Positions 1 through 6,300 of a DNA stretch of 10,913 bases are shown one piece after another. A program made the position numbers and the translations under genes. Below the pieces are notes generated by a model. That model worked only from the letters and a program-made list of their open reading frames with translations. It was not told the origin of the DNA and ran no database searches. The first letter of the stretch is position 1; every line of letters starts with the position of its first letter. This DNA is from CAZBZG01 sp964496245 (GTDB lineage: Bacteria > Planctomycetota > SZUA-567). The stretch is from the NCBI GenBank assembly GCA_964496245.1, contig CAZBZG010000154.1, positions 1 through 10,913 of the forward strand, read 5' to 3'.

Positions 1-78
1 TCCATCAAATCCTCAACAACTAGTAAGAATCCAACCGTTCTTTGGCCCCATAGCCCATTTGGCTGCCATCGAAACGAA

Positions 79-103
79 TAACCCTATGCATAGCATAGGG
101 TTA
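79..103 (-). terminator. Hairpin just past the 3' end of tRNA-Ser, possible terminator
   Basis: An 11-bp perfect inverted repeat (79-89 pairing with 93-103) with a 3-base ATA loop begins 8 bases past the encoded CCA of the tRNA. On the minus strand it is followed by TTCGTTTC, which is only a weak T-run. It may be an intrinsic terminator or a 3' processing hairpin for the tRNA transcript. The stem is AT-rich for this genome. The position supports a link with the tRNA; the terminator role is inferred. Confidence 0.45.
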
Positions 104-111
104 ATGGTATC

Positions 112-205
112 TGGCGGAGAGGGCGGGATTCGAACCCGCGGAACAGGCATAGACCCGTTCAACGGCTTAGCAAGCCGCCGCATTCGACCACTCTGCCACC
201 TCTCC
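112..205 (-). tRNA. trnS: tRNA-Ser, anticodon GCU
   Basis: Class II serine tRNA reading AGC and AGU codons. Read on the minus strand, the acceptor stem GGAGAGG (205-199) pairs with CCTCTCC (122-116), followed by discriminator G at 115 and an encoded CCA at 114-112. The D stem is GCA/TGC around a GAGTGGTCGAA loop. The anticodon loop TTGCTAA places GCT at 171-169. The variable arm is long, with 7 pairs (GAACGGG/CCTGTTC), as expected for serine. The T arm is GCGGG-TTCGAAT-CCCGC. All stems are intact, so the gene looks functional. A promoter candidate lies about 40 bases upstream and a hairpin follows the 3' end, suggesting a single-gene unit. Confidence 0.97.
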
Positions 206-244
206 GCGCGTCAACGTCATGACTGGGGCAGGGGTTCTGCGGGT

Positions 245-272
245 ATCGTACCCCCAAGGCCTGACCTGTCAA
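245..272 (-). promoter_or_regulatory. Promoter candidate for tRNA-Ser
   Basis: On the minus strand there is a perfect TTGACA (272-267), a 16-base spacer and TACGAT (250-245), which matches the sigma-70 -10 consensus at 4 of 6 positions. The predicted start is near 238, leaving a leader of about 33 nt before the tRNA 5' end. The box pair has the same form as four other candidates in the window. Confidence 0.7.
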
Positions 273-314
273 GGGGATTCCGCGGTTTCCAGCGCATCCC
301 TGGTCCCGGCCGGG

Positions 315-389
315 CTCGGCATTCGGCATCGGTATCGGAATCCACGGGAAGGCGCGGCTTTCGCTCCCGATGCCGACACCGACCCCGAA
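315..389. repeat. Inverted repeat built from degenerate CCGANN hexamers
   Basis: The right arm (367-389) reads as successive six-base units starting CCGA (CCGATG, CCGACA, CCGACC, CCGAA). The left arm (315-342) has the complementary form with TCGG units. TCGGCATCGG (323-332) pairs perfectly with CCGATGCCGA (367-376), and four more pairs (316-319 with 379-382) extend the stem. The two arms could form a stem of about 14 bp around a 34-base middle. No protein is encoded across it. Function unknown. Confidence 0.55.
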
Positions 390-520
390 CGCAGCGCTGT
401 GGCGTTCGTGAGCATATCCGCCGTGGGGGGGGGCATGGCACCCACAACAACGGCCGATGCGCGGTACCAGGCTCTGTGCGGCTGCCAGGCACGCGGCGGC
501 AGATCCGGCTGGGGGGGGTT

Positions 521-558
521 ATCGGACTTGCCGGCCGGCCGAGGCACAAGTATCCGAT
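521..558. repeat. Bulged inverted repeat next to a G run
   Basis: ATCGGA (521-526) pairs with TCCGAT (553-558), and CTTG (527-530) pairs with CAAG (547-550), with a 2-base bulge at 551-552. The loop contains the palindrome CCGGCCGG (531-538). It begins 2 bases past a run of eight G (511-518). It is not followed by a T-run in either direction, so it is not a clear terminator. It would lie upstream of, or in the leader of, the gene at 693. Confidence 0.45.
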
Positions 559-676
559 TGCTGCTGCGAAGTTTTCGTGTGCCAGGGCAGGACGCCTGAC
601 CGATAGGGATAATAGTGTATGGGAACCCGGACTCCGCCGGCTCAGGCCGGAGGGGTGGATCGTCGTACGGCTCGGC

Positions 677-682
677 AGGAGG
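677..682 (+). promoter_or_regulatory. Ribosome binding site that decides the start at 693
   Basis: AGGAGG lies 10 bases before ATG 693. A GTG in the same frame at 615 has no comparable site and would place 26 hydrophilic residues before the signal peptide, so 693 is preferred. Confidence 0.7.
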
Positions 683-692
683 CTTGATTATC

Positions 693-2330
693 ATGTATGG
701 CAAACCACACGGATGGCTCTGGACGCTCGTATTGCTCGGTTGGTTCGGCGGGAGCTCTTTTGCCGCAGACAACCGAGCCCGCGCCGCGCGCGGCGGCCAG
801 GGCGCCGACAGCGTGAACGAGGAGGTGGCCATCGCCGCACGCGAACTGCAGGAGTTCGATCCGACCGTACCGCCCCCCGCACACGCGGAAGCAACGCGTC
901 CCGGCTGGAAGACGGTCGCCTCACCGGACCGCGAGGTGGAGCTGCCGCCCTACCAGGACCTCGAGGTCCGCACGCCGGACGAGGCGGCTGCCCCATCGCG
1001 GCCGGAAGACGCGGAAGCGACTGCAGGGGCACCGAAGCGCTCCTTCTGGCAGCGCGTGGTACGCCACTGGAACAAACCGCGCCACGAAGCAGCCGGGGTG
1101 AACCATGACCAGGCCGCTTGCGCCGCCACCTTCACGCCCGACGACGTGTCCGCCGAATCCGCAGCGGACGACGTCGAGGGCAGAGCCGAAGCCGAAGCCG
1201 TGGCTTCGGTTTCGGTAGAGGAGAAGTCCGAGCGCCTGCCGTTCTGGCACCGGCTCTTCCGCGGGCGCACGCCGAACCGCGCGGCCCTGCAGGATACCGA
1301 TGACGCGGTCGGTGCTGAGGCCGGAGCGGAAGAAGCGGAAGCAGCAGCCGAACCAGAGGCCGAGGCCGGGCCGGAAGGCGCAGCAGATGCACCAGCACCC
1401 GACGCCGCGGAAGGCGCAGAACCAGCCGAGGCCGAAGCGCCTGAGGCGGAAGCCGGCGCCGCAGGCGAACCAAAAGCCGACGCTGAAGAAGATGCGGAAG
1501 CCGCCGAGGCAGACGCAGCCGCCCTTGCCGCAGAACCGGAGGTGGCTCCCCTTGAAGACACACCTGCAGAAGAGTACGAGGAGTTCGCGGCCCCGGCAGC
1601 GGAGGCATTTGCCGCCGAAACCCGCGAGACGACCGAAAAGTCGGACGCCAAGCAGGCGCCGGACCGGACCGTGCCCAAAGCGTCGGGCGAACAGCTCAAA
1701 CGCATCAAGGAACTCGTCACCACCATCAAGATCGGCGGGGCCTATGCCAAGCAGTCCGCCGCCAAGAACGAGCTCATCAGCATGGGCGCAATGGTCGCGC
1801 CCGAGGTGATCCCGCTGGTGGACGACCGGGTGCCCCTGGTACGCGTCCTGGGCGTCATCATCCTGCGCGAGACCGGCTCGCCCCTGGCCTATCCAGTGCT
1901 CTGGCGGCTCCTCGACGACGAGAACGGCCAGATTCGGTATCACGCGGTGTTGGCTCTACGCGAACTGACGGGCGAGCGCCACGGCTTCTACTACAACGAC
2001 ATCCCCGAGAATCGCGCCAAGGCCAAGGGCCGTTGGCAGGAGTTCCTGGTGGCCCAGGGCTACATGAAGCCGCCCGCCAAACCCGAGCCCAAGTCCGAGG
2101 CAGCTGCGGCAGCGGCGACCGAAGGACAGAGCATCTGGGACCGGCTCAAAATCTCCCTCACCAAGAGGGAACAGGCCGAAGAGGAGACCCAGACCGCCGT
2201 CCCCCAGAAGGAATCCTCGTTCCGCGAAAAGGTGGCCAAGCGCATCCGCGACGTCGCGCCCGAACAGGTCACCAAGCGCATCGATACGAAGACCGAGAAG
2301 GACTTCCCGGGCGGAGCGGACGACTACTGA
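693..2330 (+). CDS. Secreted HEAT-repeat protein with Ala/Glu-rich linker
   Basis: Predicted exported 545-residue protein of unknown function. Residues 1-25 look like a Sec signal peptide: a hydrophobic core WLWTLVLLGWFGG with a likely cut after SSFA or SSFAA. Residues 205-310 are strongly biased to Ala, Glu and Pro and are probably disordered. Residues about 333-455 form HEAT-like helical repeats, clearest around APEVIPLVDDRVPLVRVLG and YPVLWRLLDDENGQIRYHAV, which usually serve as a protein-binding scaffold. Short basic-aromatic motifs recur outside the HEAT part: RSFWQRVVRHW at 116-126, PFWHRLFRGR at 183-192, SIWDRLKISL at 480-489, and a weaker SSFREKVAKRI at 508-518. ATG 693 was chosen for its AGGAGG and because the signal peptide then begins at the N terminus. 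The gene stands alone and ends at a strong terminator. The HEAT call is fairly sure; export is likely; the role is unknown. Confidence 0.85.
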   Translation: MYGKPHGWLWTLVLLGWFGGSSFAADNRARAARGGQGADSVNEEVAIAARELQEFDPTVPPPAHAEATRPGWKTVASPDREVELPPYQDLEVRTPDEAAAPSRPEDAEATAGAPKRSFWQRVVRHWNKPRHEAAGVNHDQAACAATFTPDDVSAESAADDVEGRAEAEAVASVSVEEKSERLPFWHRLFRGRTPNRAALQDTDDAVGAEAGAEEAEAAAEPEAEAGPEGAADAPAPDAAEGAEPAEAEAPEAEAGAAGEPKADAEEDAEAAEADAAALAAEPEVAPLEDTPAEEYEEFAAPAAEAFAAETRETTEKSDAKQAPDRTVPKASGEQLKRIKELVTTIKIGGAYAKQSAAKNELISMGAMVAPEVIPLVDDRVPLVRVLGVIILRETGSPLAYPVLWRLLDDENGQIRYHAVLALRELTGERHGFYYNDIPENRAKAKGRWQEFLVAQGYMKPPAKPEPKSEAAAAAATEGQSIWDRLKISLTKREQAEEETQTAVPQKESSFREKVAKRIRDVAPEQVTKRIDTKTEKDFPGGADDY

Positions 2331-2356
2331 TCCGCCTGTCGATGCAGGCAGAGCCC

Positions 2357-2393
2357 CGGCGCCGGACTTCGGTCCGGCGCCGTTTGTTTGTGG
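2357..2393 (+). terminator. Intrinsic terminator of the HEAT protein gene
   Basis: A perfect 11-bp GC-rich stem (2357-2367 with 2372-2382) with a stable TTCG tetraloop is followed by TTTGTTTGTGG. It begins 26 bases after the stop codon. The minus-strand side has no T-run, so it mainly serves the plus-strand gene, although it also sits between two convergent genes. Confidence 0.9.
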
Positions 2394-2412
2394 CCAACCA
2401 GAACAAGCTCCT

Positions 2413-3246
2413 TCAGCGGCGGCCGACACGCGGCGGCGCCCGGCGGTAGGCCCGCGGGCTCACGCCCACCTGCCGGCGGAAGACGCGCGAGAAGTAGAGC
2501 GGGTCTTCATACCCGACGTCGAAGGCGATCTCGCTCACCGGCTTGCCGGTCGCGATCAACGACTCCTGCGCCCGTGCGATGCGCAGATGCTCGAGGTATT
2601 GCATGGGCGCGCACCCCACCTGCTCGCGAAAGAGATGCGAGAGCCGCGACGCCGAGAGGCTGCAGGCGGCGGCCAGTTCGCCGAGGGTGAGCGGCTCGTC
2701 GAACCGGTCGCAGAGAAGGCCGAGCACGGTCTGCACGCGGCTGTCCAGCACGGCCTGCTCCGAGCGCGGGTTGACGCTGTCGGCCCAGAGCAGGATCTCC
2801 TCCAGGCCGTTCATGCCGAACTCCTCGTGCCGCCGCTGGGGGCCGTGCACGTGACGGATCACGTCGCGGAACCGCGCCACCACGCGCCGCCGCAGCGAAC
2901 GGTCGGCCAGATGCAGTTGCCGCACCCCGCCCGGGCCCACGGGCCAGTCGAGCCACGCCTGCCAGTGCTGGCGCGGAAAAAAGCAGATCCACAGATGCGT
3001 CCATTGACCGGTGGCCTCATCATGGCCATAATCGTGTCGCACGTCGGGCGGCCAGAGCAGGAGGTCGCCCACCCGGGAGGCGAAGCCTTCGCGCCCGCGG
3101 CTGATGCGTCCCCGGCCGTGGAGGGTATAGTTCAGGGTCCAGACATCCATGCCCCGTTCCCGATAGATGGCATGGGGGCGCGCGGCGTCGAGGTCGGTGC
3201 GACCGGCGCCGATGGACCGAGGGTACCGTACGCGTTCTTGGGCCAT
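2413..3246 (-). CDS. AraC-family transcriptional regulator
   Basis: 277-residue one-component DNA-binding regulator. The N-terminal half (about 25-100) looks like the AraC-type cupin sensing domain, with GRGRISRGREG followed by GDLLLWPPDVRHDY, and would bind a small ligand, often a sugar in this family. The C-terminal 100 residues hold the two helix-turn-helix units: LTLGELAAACSLSASRLSHLF (186-206), then the family signature PVSEIAFDVGYEDPLYFSRV (236-255) continuing through FRRQVGVSPRAYR. Length is normal for the family. The ATG at 3246 is the only plausible start; its Shine-Dalgarno is weak (GGA 12 bases upstream). It is divergent from the Gfo/Idh gene and probably controls that operon and itself, which is inference from layout. 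The effector cannot be read from the sequence. Confidence 0.95.
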   Translation of the reverse strand: MAQERVRYPRSIGAGRTDLDAARPHAIYRERGMDVWTLNYTLHGRGRISRGREGFASRVGDLLLWPPDVRHDYGHDEATGQWTHLWICFFPRQHWQAWLDWPVGPGGVRQLHLADRSLRRRVVARFRDVIRHVHGPQRRHEEFGMNGLEEILLWADSVNPRSEQAVLDSRVQTVLGLLCDRFDEPLTLGELAAACSLSASRLSHLFREQVGCAPMQYLEHLRIARAQESLIATGKPVSEIAFDVGYEDPLYFSRVFRRQVGVSPRAYRRAPPRVGRR

Positions 3247-3290
3247 AAAGCAAGATCGTCCATGTTTCCAGCAGCGCTGTCTCTGGCACT

Positions 3291-3312
3291 ACCCTACTCC
3301 GGATTGTAGGGT
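3291..3312. promoter_or_regulatory. Dyad in the AraC-Gfo/Idh divergent region, operator candidate
   Basis: ACCCTAC (3291-3297) is mirrored by GTAGGGT (3306-3312) around TCCGGATT. The half sites agree further out as CA-two bases-ACCCTAC, matching at 9 of 11 positions. The dyad covers the -10 box and spacer of the candidate AraC promoter, where a bound regulator would block or alter transcription. Its position suggests an operator; the bound protein is inferred, and AraC-type sites are more often direct repeats. Confidence 0.45.
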
Positions 3313-3320
3313 GTTGTCAA
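3291..3320 (-). promoter_or_regulatory. Promoter candidate for the AraC regulator
   Basis: On the minus strand there is TTGACA (3320-3315), an 18-base spacer and TAGGGT (3296-3291). The predicted start is near 3284, giving a leader of about 38 nt. The -10 box matches the consensus at only 3 of 6 positions and the spacer is long, features often seen in activator-dependent or autoregulated promoters. TACAAT at 3308-3303 is a better -10 match but lies too close to this -35 box and has no other. Confidence 0.5.
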
Positions 3321-3330
3321 TACGGCCGAC

Positions 3331-3353
3331 CGGGGCGCACCGGAAACGCCCCG
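3331..3353. repeat. GC hairpin in the leader of the Gfo/Idh gene
   Basis: CGGGGCG (3331-3337) pairs with CGCCCCG (3347-3353) around a 9-base loop, 43 bases before the start codon. There is no T-run after it. It could stabilise the leader or be incidental in GC-rich DNA. Confidence 0.35.
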
Positions 3354-3396
3354 CCGGTACGAGACCCGGAGACGGCCCAGTACAAGGAGTCCTGCC

Positions 3397-4377
3397 ATGA
3401 CCGAACCCATCCGCTGGGGCATTCTGGGGCCCGGCAAGATCGCCCACAAATTCGCGCGGAGTGTCCAGCCGCTGGAGGACGCCAAGCTCGCGGCCGTGGG
3501 TTCCCGCAGCCAGGAACGGGCCGATGCCTTTGGGGAGGCGTTCGACATCCCCAACCGCCACGGCAGCTACGAGGCGCTCGTGGGCGACCCCGCGGTGGAC
3601 ATCGTCTACGTAGCCGTCCCCCACTCAAGGCACCGGGACGCCACGCTGCTCGCTCTGGAGGCGGGCAAGGCCGTGCTCTGCGAGAAGCCGCTCGCCATCA
3701 ACGCCGCCCAGGCGCGGGAGATGATCACGTGCGCCCGCGAGCAGAAGCGCTTCCTCATGGAGGGCATGTGGACCCGCTTCTTCCCCACCATGATCCGGCT
3801 CCGCCAGCTCGTGGCCGACGGCACCATCGGCGAACCGCGCATGGTCACCGCGGACTTCGGCTTCCGCGCCGGGGTCGACCCCGAGAGTCGCCTCTTCAAC
3901 CCGGCGCTCGGCGGAGGCGCGCTGCTCGACGTAGGCATTTACCCGGTCAGCTTCGCGTTCATGGTTCTGGGGAACCCCACCCGCGTGGCGAGTCTGGCCA
4001 CGCTCGGGGAGACGGGCGTCGACGAACAAGCCGGCATCCTGTTCGGTTACGAAGGGGGCGAACTCGCCGTGCTGCACACCGCCATCCGCACCCAGACCGC
4101 GATCGAGGCGACCGTGCTCGGCACCGAAGGCCGCATCCGCGTCCACCATCCCATGTTCAAACCCAGCGCGATCACGGTCTCGCGCAAGGGCCAGGACGAG
4201 CAGGAGGAGCGGCCCTACGAGCCCGAAGGCTTCCAGTTCGAAGCCCAGGAGGCGGCGAGCTGCCTGCGCACGGACAAACGCGAGAGCGAGATCATGCCGT
4301 TGGACGAATCCCTGGCCATCATGGAGACGCTCGACGAACTCCGCGGCCAGTGGGGATTGAAGTACCCGATGGAGTGA
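3397..4377 (+). CDS. Gfo/Idh/MocA-family NAD(P)-dependent oxidoreductase
   Basis: 326-residue cytoplasmic dehydrogenase, probably acting on a sugar, inositol or similar cyclic alcohol. The N-terminal Rossmann domain (about 4-120) shows the nucleotide loop WGILGPGKIA (7-16) and the family EKP motif (96-98), whose lysine is catalytic in studied members. The C-terminal domain starts near 125 and includes GGGALLDVGIYPV (172-184), in the style of the dihydrodiol dehydrogenase-like branch, as does MEGMWTRFFP (121-130). Length is usual. A good AAGGAGT (3384-3390) precedes the ATG by 6 bases. It heads a plus-strand unit with an aldo/keto reductase 53 bases downstream and nfo beyond, opposite an AraC gene. 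The substrate cannot be told. Confidence 0.95.
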   Translation: MTEPIRWGILGPGKIAHKFARSVQPLEDAKLAAVGSRSQERADAFGEAFDIPNRHGSYEALVGDPAVDIVYVAVPHSRHRDATLLALEAGKAVLCEKPLAINAAQAREMITCAREQKRFLMEGMWTRFFPTMIRLRQLVADGTIGEPRMVTADFGFRAGVDPESRLFNPALGGGALLDVGIYPVSFAFMVLGNPTRVASLATLGETGVDEQAGILFGYEGGELAVLHTAIRTQTAIEATVLGTEGRIRVHHPMFKPSAITVSRKGQDEQEERPYEPEGFQFEAQEAASCLRTDKRESEIMPLDESLAIMETLDELRGQWGLKYPME

Positions 4378-4417
4378 CGGCGGGCCGCCGAGACGCGTTC
4401 CCCGACAGCTCCGAGCA

Positions 4418-4424
4418 CGAGGAG
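4418..4424 (+). promoter_or_regulatory. Ribosome binding site that decides the start at 4431
   Basis: CGAGGAG lies 6 bases before ATG 4431. The in-frame ATG at 4425 directly abuts this site and would leave it no spacing, so 4431 is preferred. Confidence 0.65.
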
Positions 4425-4430
4425 ATGACC

Positions 4431-5438
4431 ATGGCCGCAACCGACTGTCCGCAGAAGAGCAAAGAGATGCTCTACGGGCGCATCGAGGGTCTGGACAAGC
4501 CGATCTCGCGCCTGGCCCAGGGCATGATGATGCTGCGGGAAGACAAGAAGGAGGAGCAGTTCGAGCTGCTGGACGCTCTCTTCGAAATGGGTTGCAACGC
4601 TTTCGACCTGGGACACGTCTATGGCGGGGGCGCGTGCGACCGTCTCTTCGGCGAGTGGGTGGCCCGTTCCGGCGTGCGGGACCGGGTCGTCATTCTGGAG
4701 AAGGGCGCGCATCACAATGCCGACCGCAAGCGGGTGACACCCTTCGACATCGCGGCGGACCTCCACGATTCCCTTGCGCGGCTGCAAATGGACCACGTGG
4801 ACCTCTACGTGCTCCACCGCGACGACCCGGCCGTACCGGTCGGGCCGATCGTGGAAGCGTTGAACGAACACAAGGCGGCCGGCCGCATCACGCTCTTCGG
4901 CGGCTCCAACTGGCGGCACGAGCGGATCGAGGCGGCCAACGAGTACGCAGCCAAGCACGGGCTGGAGCCGTTCGCCGTGAGCAGCCCCAACTTCTCGCTG
5001 GCCGCCCAGGTCGCCTCTCCCTGGGGCGACGACTGCGTCTCCATCAGCGGGCCGAACCATGCGGCCGCGCGAGCGTGGTACCAGGAGCGGGATTTCCCGC
5101 TCTTCACCTGGTCGAGCCTGGCCCGCGGCTTCTTCTCCGGCCGGTACACGCGGGAGAACTTCGAGGCCATGAAGCAGACGCCCGACGCCTCGAGCGTGCA
5201 CGCCTACTGCTGCGAGGAGAACTTCCAGCGCCTCGACCGCGTGACCGAACTGGCCCGCGAGAAGGGGCTGACCATCCCCCAGATCGCCATGGCCTACGTC
5301 ATGAACCAGCCGCTCAACATCTTCGCCCTGATCGGCTGCTACACGCAACAGGAATTCGCCCAGTGCCTGGACGCCGCGCACTTGACTTTGAGCGCGAACG
5401 AGCTAGCCTGGCTGAATCTCGAGACCGACAGCCGGTGA
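4431..5438 (+). CDS. Aldo/keto reductase
   Basis: 335-residue NAD(P)H-dependent oxidoreductase of the aldo/keto reductase fold (TIM barrel), cytoplasmic. The catalytic tetrad can be placed: Asp59 and Tyr64 in FDLGHVYGGG, Lys91 in VILEKGAHH, and His129 in VDLYVLHRDD. The C-terminal cofactor region reads TWSSLARGFFSGRY (227-240) and ends with helices around LTLSANELAWLNL. A segment at 185-210 (SPNFSLAAQVASPWGDDCV, then SISGPNH) distinguishes this subgroup. The first 15 residues are polar, with no signal peptide. It follows the Gfo/Idh gene by 53 bases and precedes nfo by 7, so co-transcription is likely. It probably works with the Gfo/Idh enzyme on the same sugar-like substrate, which is inference. 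Cysteine-rich stretches (Cys260, Cys261) are noted but unexplained. Confidence 0.95.
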   Translation: MAATDCPQKSKEMLYGRIEGLDKPISRLAQGMMMLREDKKEEQFELLDALFEMGCNAFDLGHVYGGGACDRLFGEWVARSGVRDRVVILEKGAHHNADRKRVTPFDIAADLHDSLARLQMDHVDLYVLHRDDPAVPVGPIVEALNEHKAAGRITLFGGSNWRHERIEAANEYAAKHGLEPFAVSSPNFSLAAQVASPWGDDCVSISGPNHAAARAWYQERDFPLFTWSSLARGFFSGRYTRENFEAMKQTPDASSVHAYCCEENFQRLDRVTELAREKGLTIPQIAMAYVMNQPLNIFALIGCYTQQEFAQCLDAAHLTLSANELAWLNLETDSR

Positions 5439-5445
5439 GGAACGC

Positions 5446-6285
5446 ATGCGCCTGGGCGTACACGTCTCCATCGCCGGGGGATTGGACCGGGCGGTGGAGC
5501 GGGCCCTTGCCCTCGGCTGCGACGGCTTCCAGATCTTCGTCACCAACCCGCGAAGCTGGAGCGGGACGCGTCCCTCCCGGGAGGCGATCCGCGACTTCCG
5601 GGCCGCGCGGGAAGCGTCCGGCCTCGGCCCGGTGGTCGTGCACCTCTCCTACCTCCCCAATCTTGCCAGCCCCTATCGCAACGAATGGCGCAAGTCGGTG
5701 CGCGCATTTCTGGCGCAGGTCGAAGACGCGGCCGCCCTCGGCGCGGACTTCTTCGTGCTGCACCCCGGCAGCAGCCGCGGCGGCCGGCGGCACAAGGCGT
5801 GCCCGCGCGTGGCGCGTGCGTTGAGGCGCGCCCTGAGGCTCGTGCGAAAGGGCCCGGTCCTGCTTCTCGAAAACACGGCCGGCGCCGGCAGCCAGCTCGG
5901 CGCGCCGCCCGAAGACCTCGCCGCCATCGCCGAGGCCACCCGCGCGCCCGAACGCGTGGCCGTCTGCTTTGACACGGCCCACGCGCTGGCGGCCGGTACG
6001 AATCTCGCCCGGCCCGGCGCCATGCGCGCGGTGCGGGAGCGGTACAACCGCCTCTTCGGCTTCCCGGCCCTGCGCCTCATCCATCTCAACGACTCCAAGA
6101 CCGCCTGCGGATCGGGCCGGGACCGGCACGAACACATTGGCAAGGGGCATCTCGGCGAAACCGCCTTTCGCGACATCCTGCATACGCCGGGCCTGCGCCG
6201 CGTCCCCTACATCCTGGAGACGCCGGTGGACGCGCCCGGCGACGACGCCCGCAACCTGGCGCGCGCGCGGGAACTGGCGGAGTAG
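5446..6285 (+). CDS. nfo: Endonuclease IV (deoxyribonuclease IV, AP endonuclease)
   Basis: 279-residue base-excision repair enzyme that cuts the backbone 5' to abasic sites and clears blocked 3' ends, using three zinc ions in a TIM barrel. All nine metal ligands known for the family can be placed: His66 (VVHLSYL), His106 (FFVLHPGSS), Glu142 (LLLENTAGAG), Asp176 and His179 (CFDTAHAL), His213 (LIHLNDSK), Asp226 and His228 (GRDRHEHIGKG), and Glu258 (ILETP). The start MRLGVHVS matches the family's typical N terminus. GAGG at 5437-5440 overlaps the upstream stop codon and acts as ribosome site. Only 7 bases separate it from the aldo/keto reductase gene, suggesting translation from the same mRNA. 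It looks intact and functional. Confidence 0.97.
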   Translation: MRLGVHVSIAGGLDRAVERALALGCDGFQIFVTNPRSWSGTRPSREAIRDFRAAREASGLGPVVVHLSYLPNLASPYRNEWRKSVRAFLAQVEDAAALGADFFVLHPGSSRGGRRHKACPRVARALRRALRLVRKGPVLLLENTAGAGSQLGAPPEDLAAIAEATRAPERVAVCFDTAHALAAGTNLARPGAMRAVRERYNRLFGFPALRLIHLNDSKTACGSGRDRHEHIGKGHLGETAFRDILHTPGLRRVPYILETPVDAPGDDARNLARARELAE

Positions 6286-6300
6286 CGGGTCCGGGGAGTA

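Larger units (their letters stand above)
208..692. other. Gene-free region between tRNA-Ser and the HEAT protein gene
   Basis: I see no supportable protein gene here. Open frames crossing this stretch run through the tRNA or lie in other frames of the next gene. It holds the tRNA promoter, two inverted repeats (316-382 and 521-558), a run of nine G (425-433) and a run of eight G (511-518). No convincing TTGACA-type promoter was found for the gene at 693. A GATAAT at 608-613 resembles a -10 box but has no recognisable -35 box at the right distance. Confidence 0.6.

Noticed and set aside
615..692. Upstream GTG start for the HEAT protein (26 extra residues)
   Set aside because: No good ribosome site, and it would bury the signal peptide behind a hydrophilic extension. 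The likeness of MYGNP here to MYGKP at 693 was judged coincidental.
59..1108. Plus-strand open frame of 349 codons across the left end
   Set aside because: It runs through the tRNA-Ser gene and into another frame of the HEAT protein gene. The translation is Arg/Gly-rich with no family features.
921..1943. Long minus-strand open frames opposite the HEAT gene (340 and 259 codons)
   Set aside because: They are mirror images of the Ala/Glu-rich coding, which gives few stops in GC-rich DNA. Their products are low-complexity and match no family.
3729..4430. Extension of the aldo/keto reductase frame upstream to 3729
   Set aside because: The extra 234 codons overlap the Gfo/Idh gene in another frame and are Arg-rich without motifs. 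A good ribosome site and family N terminus lie at 4431.
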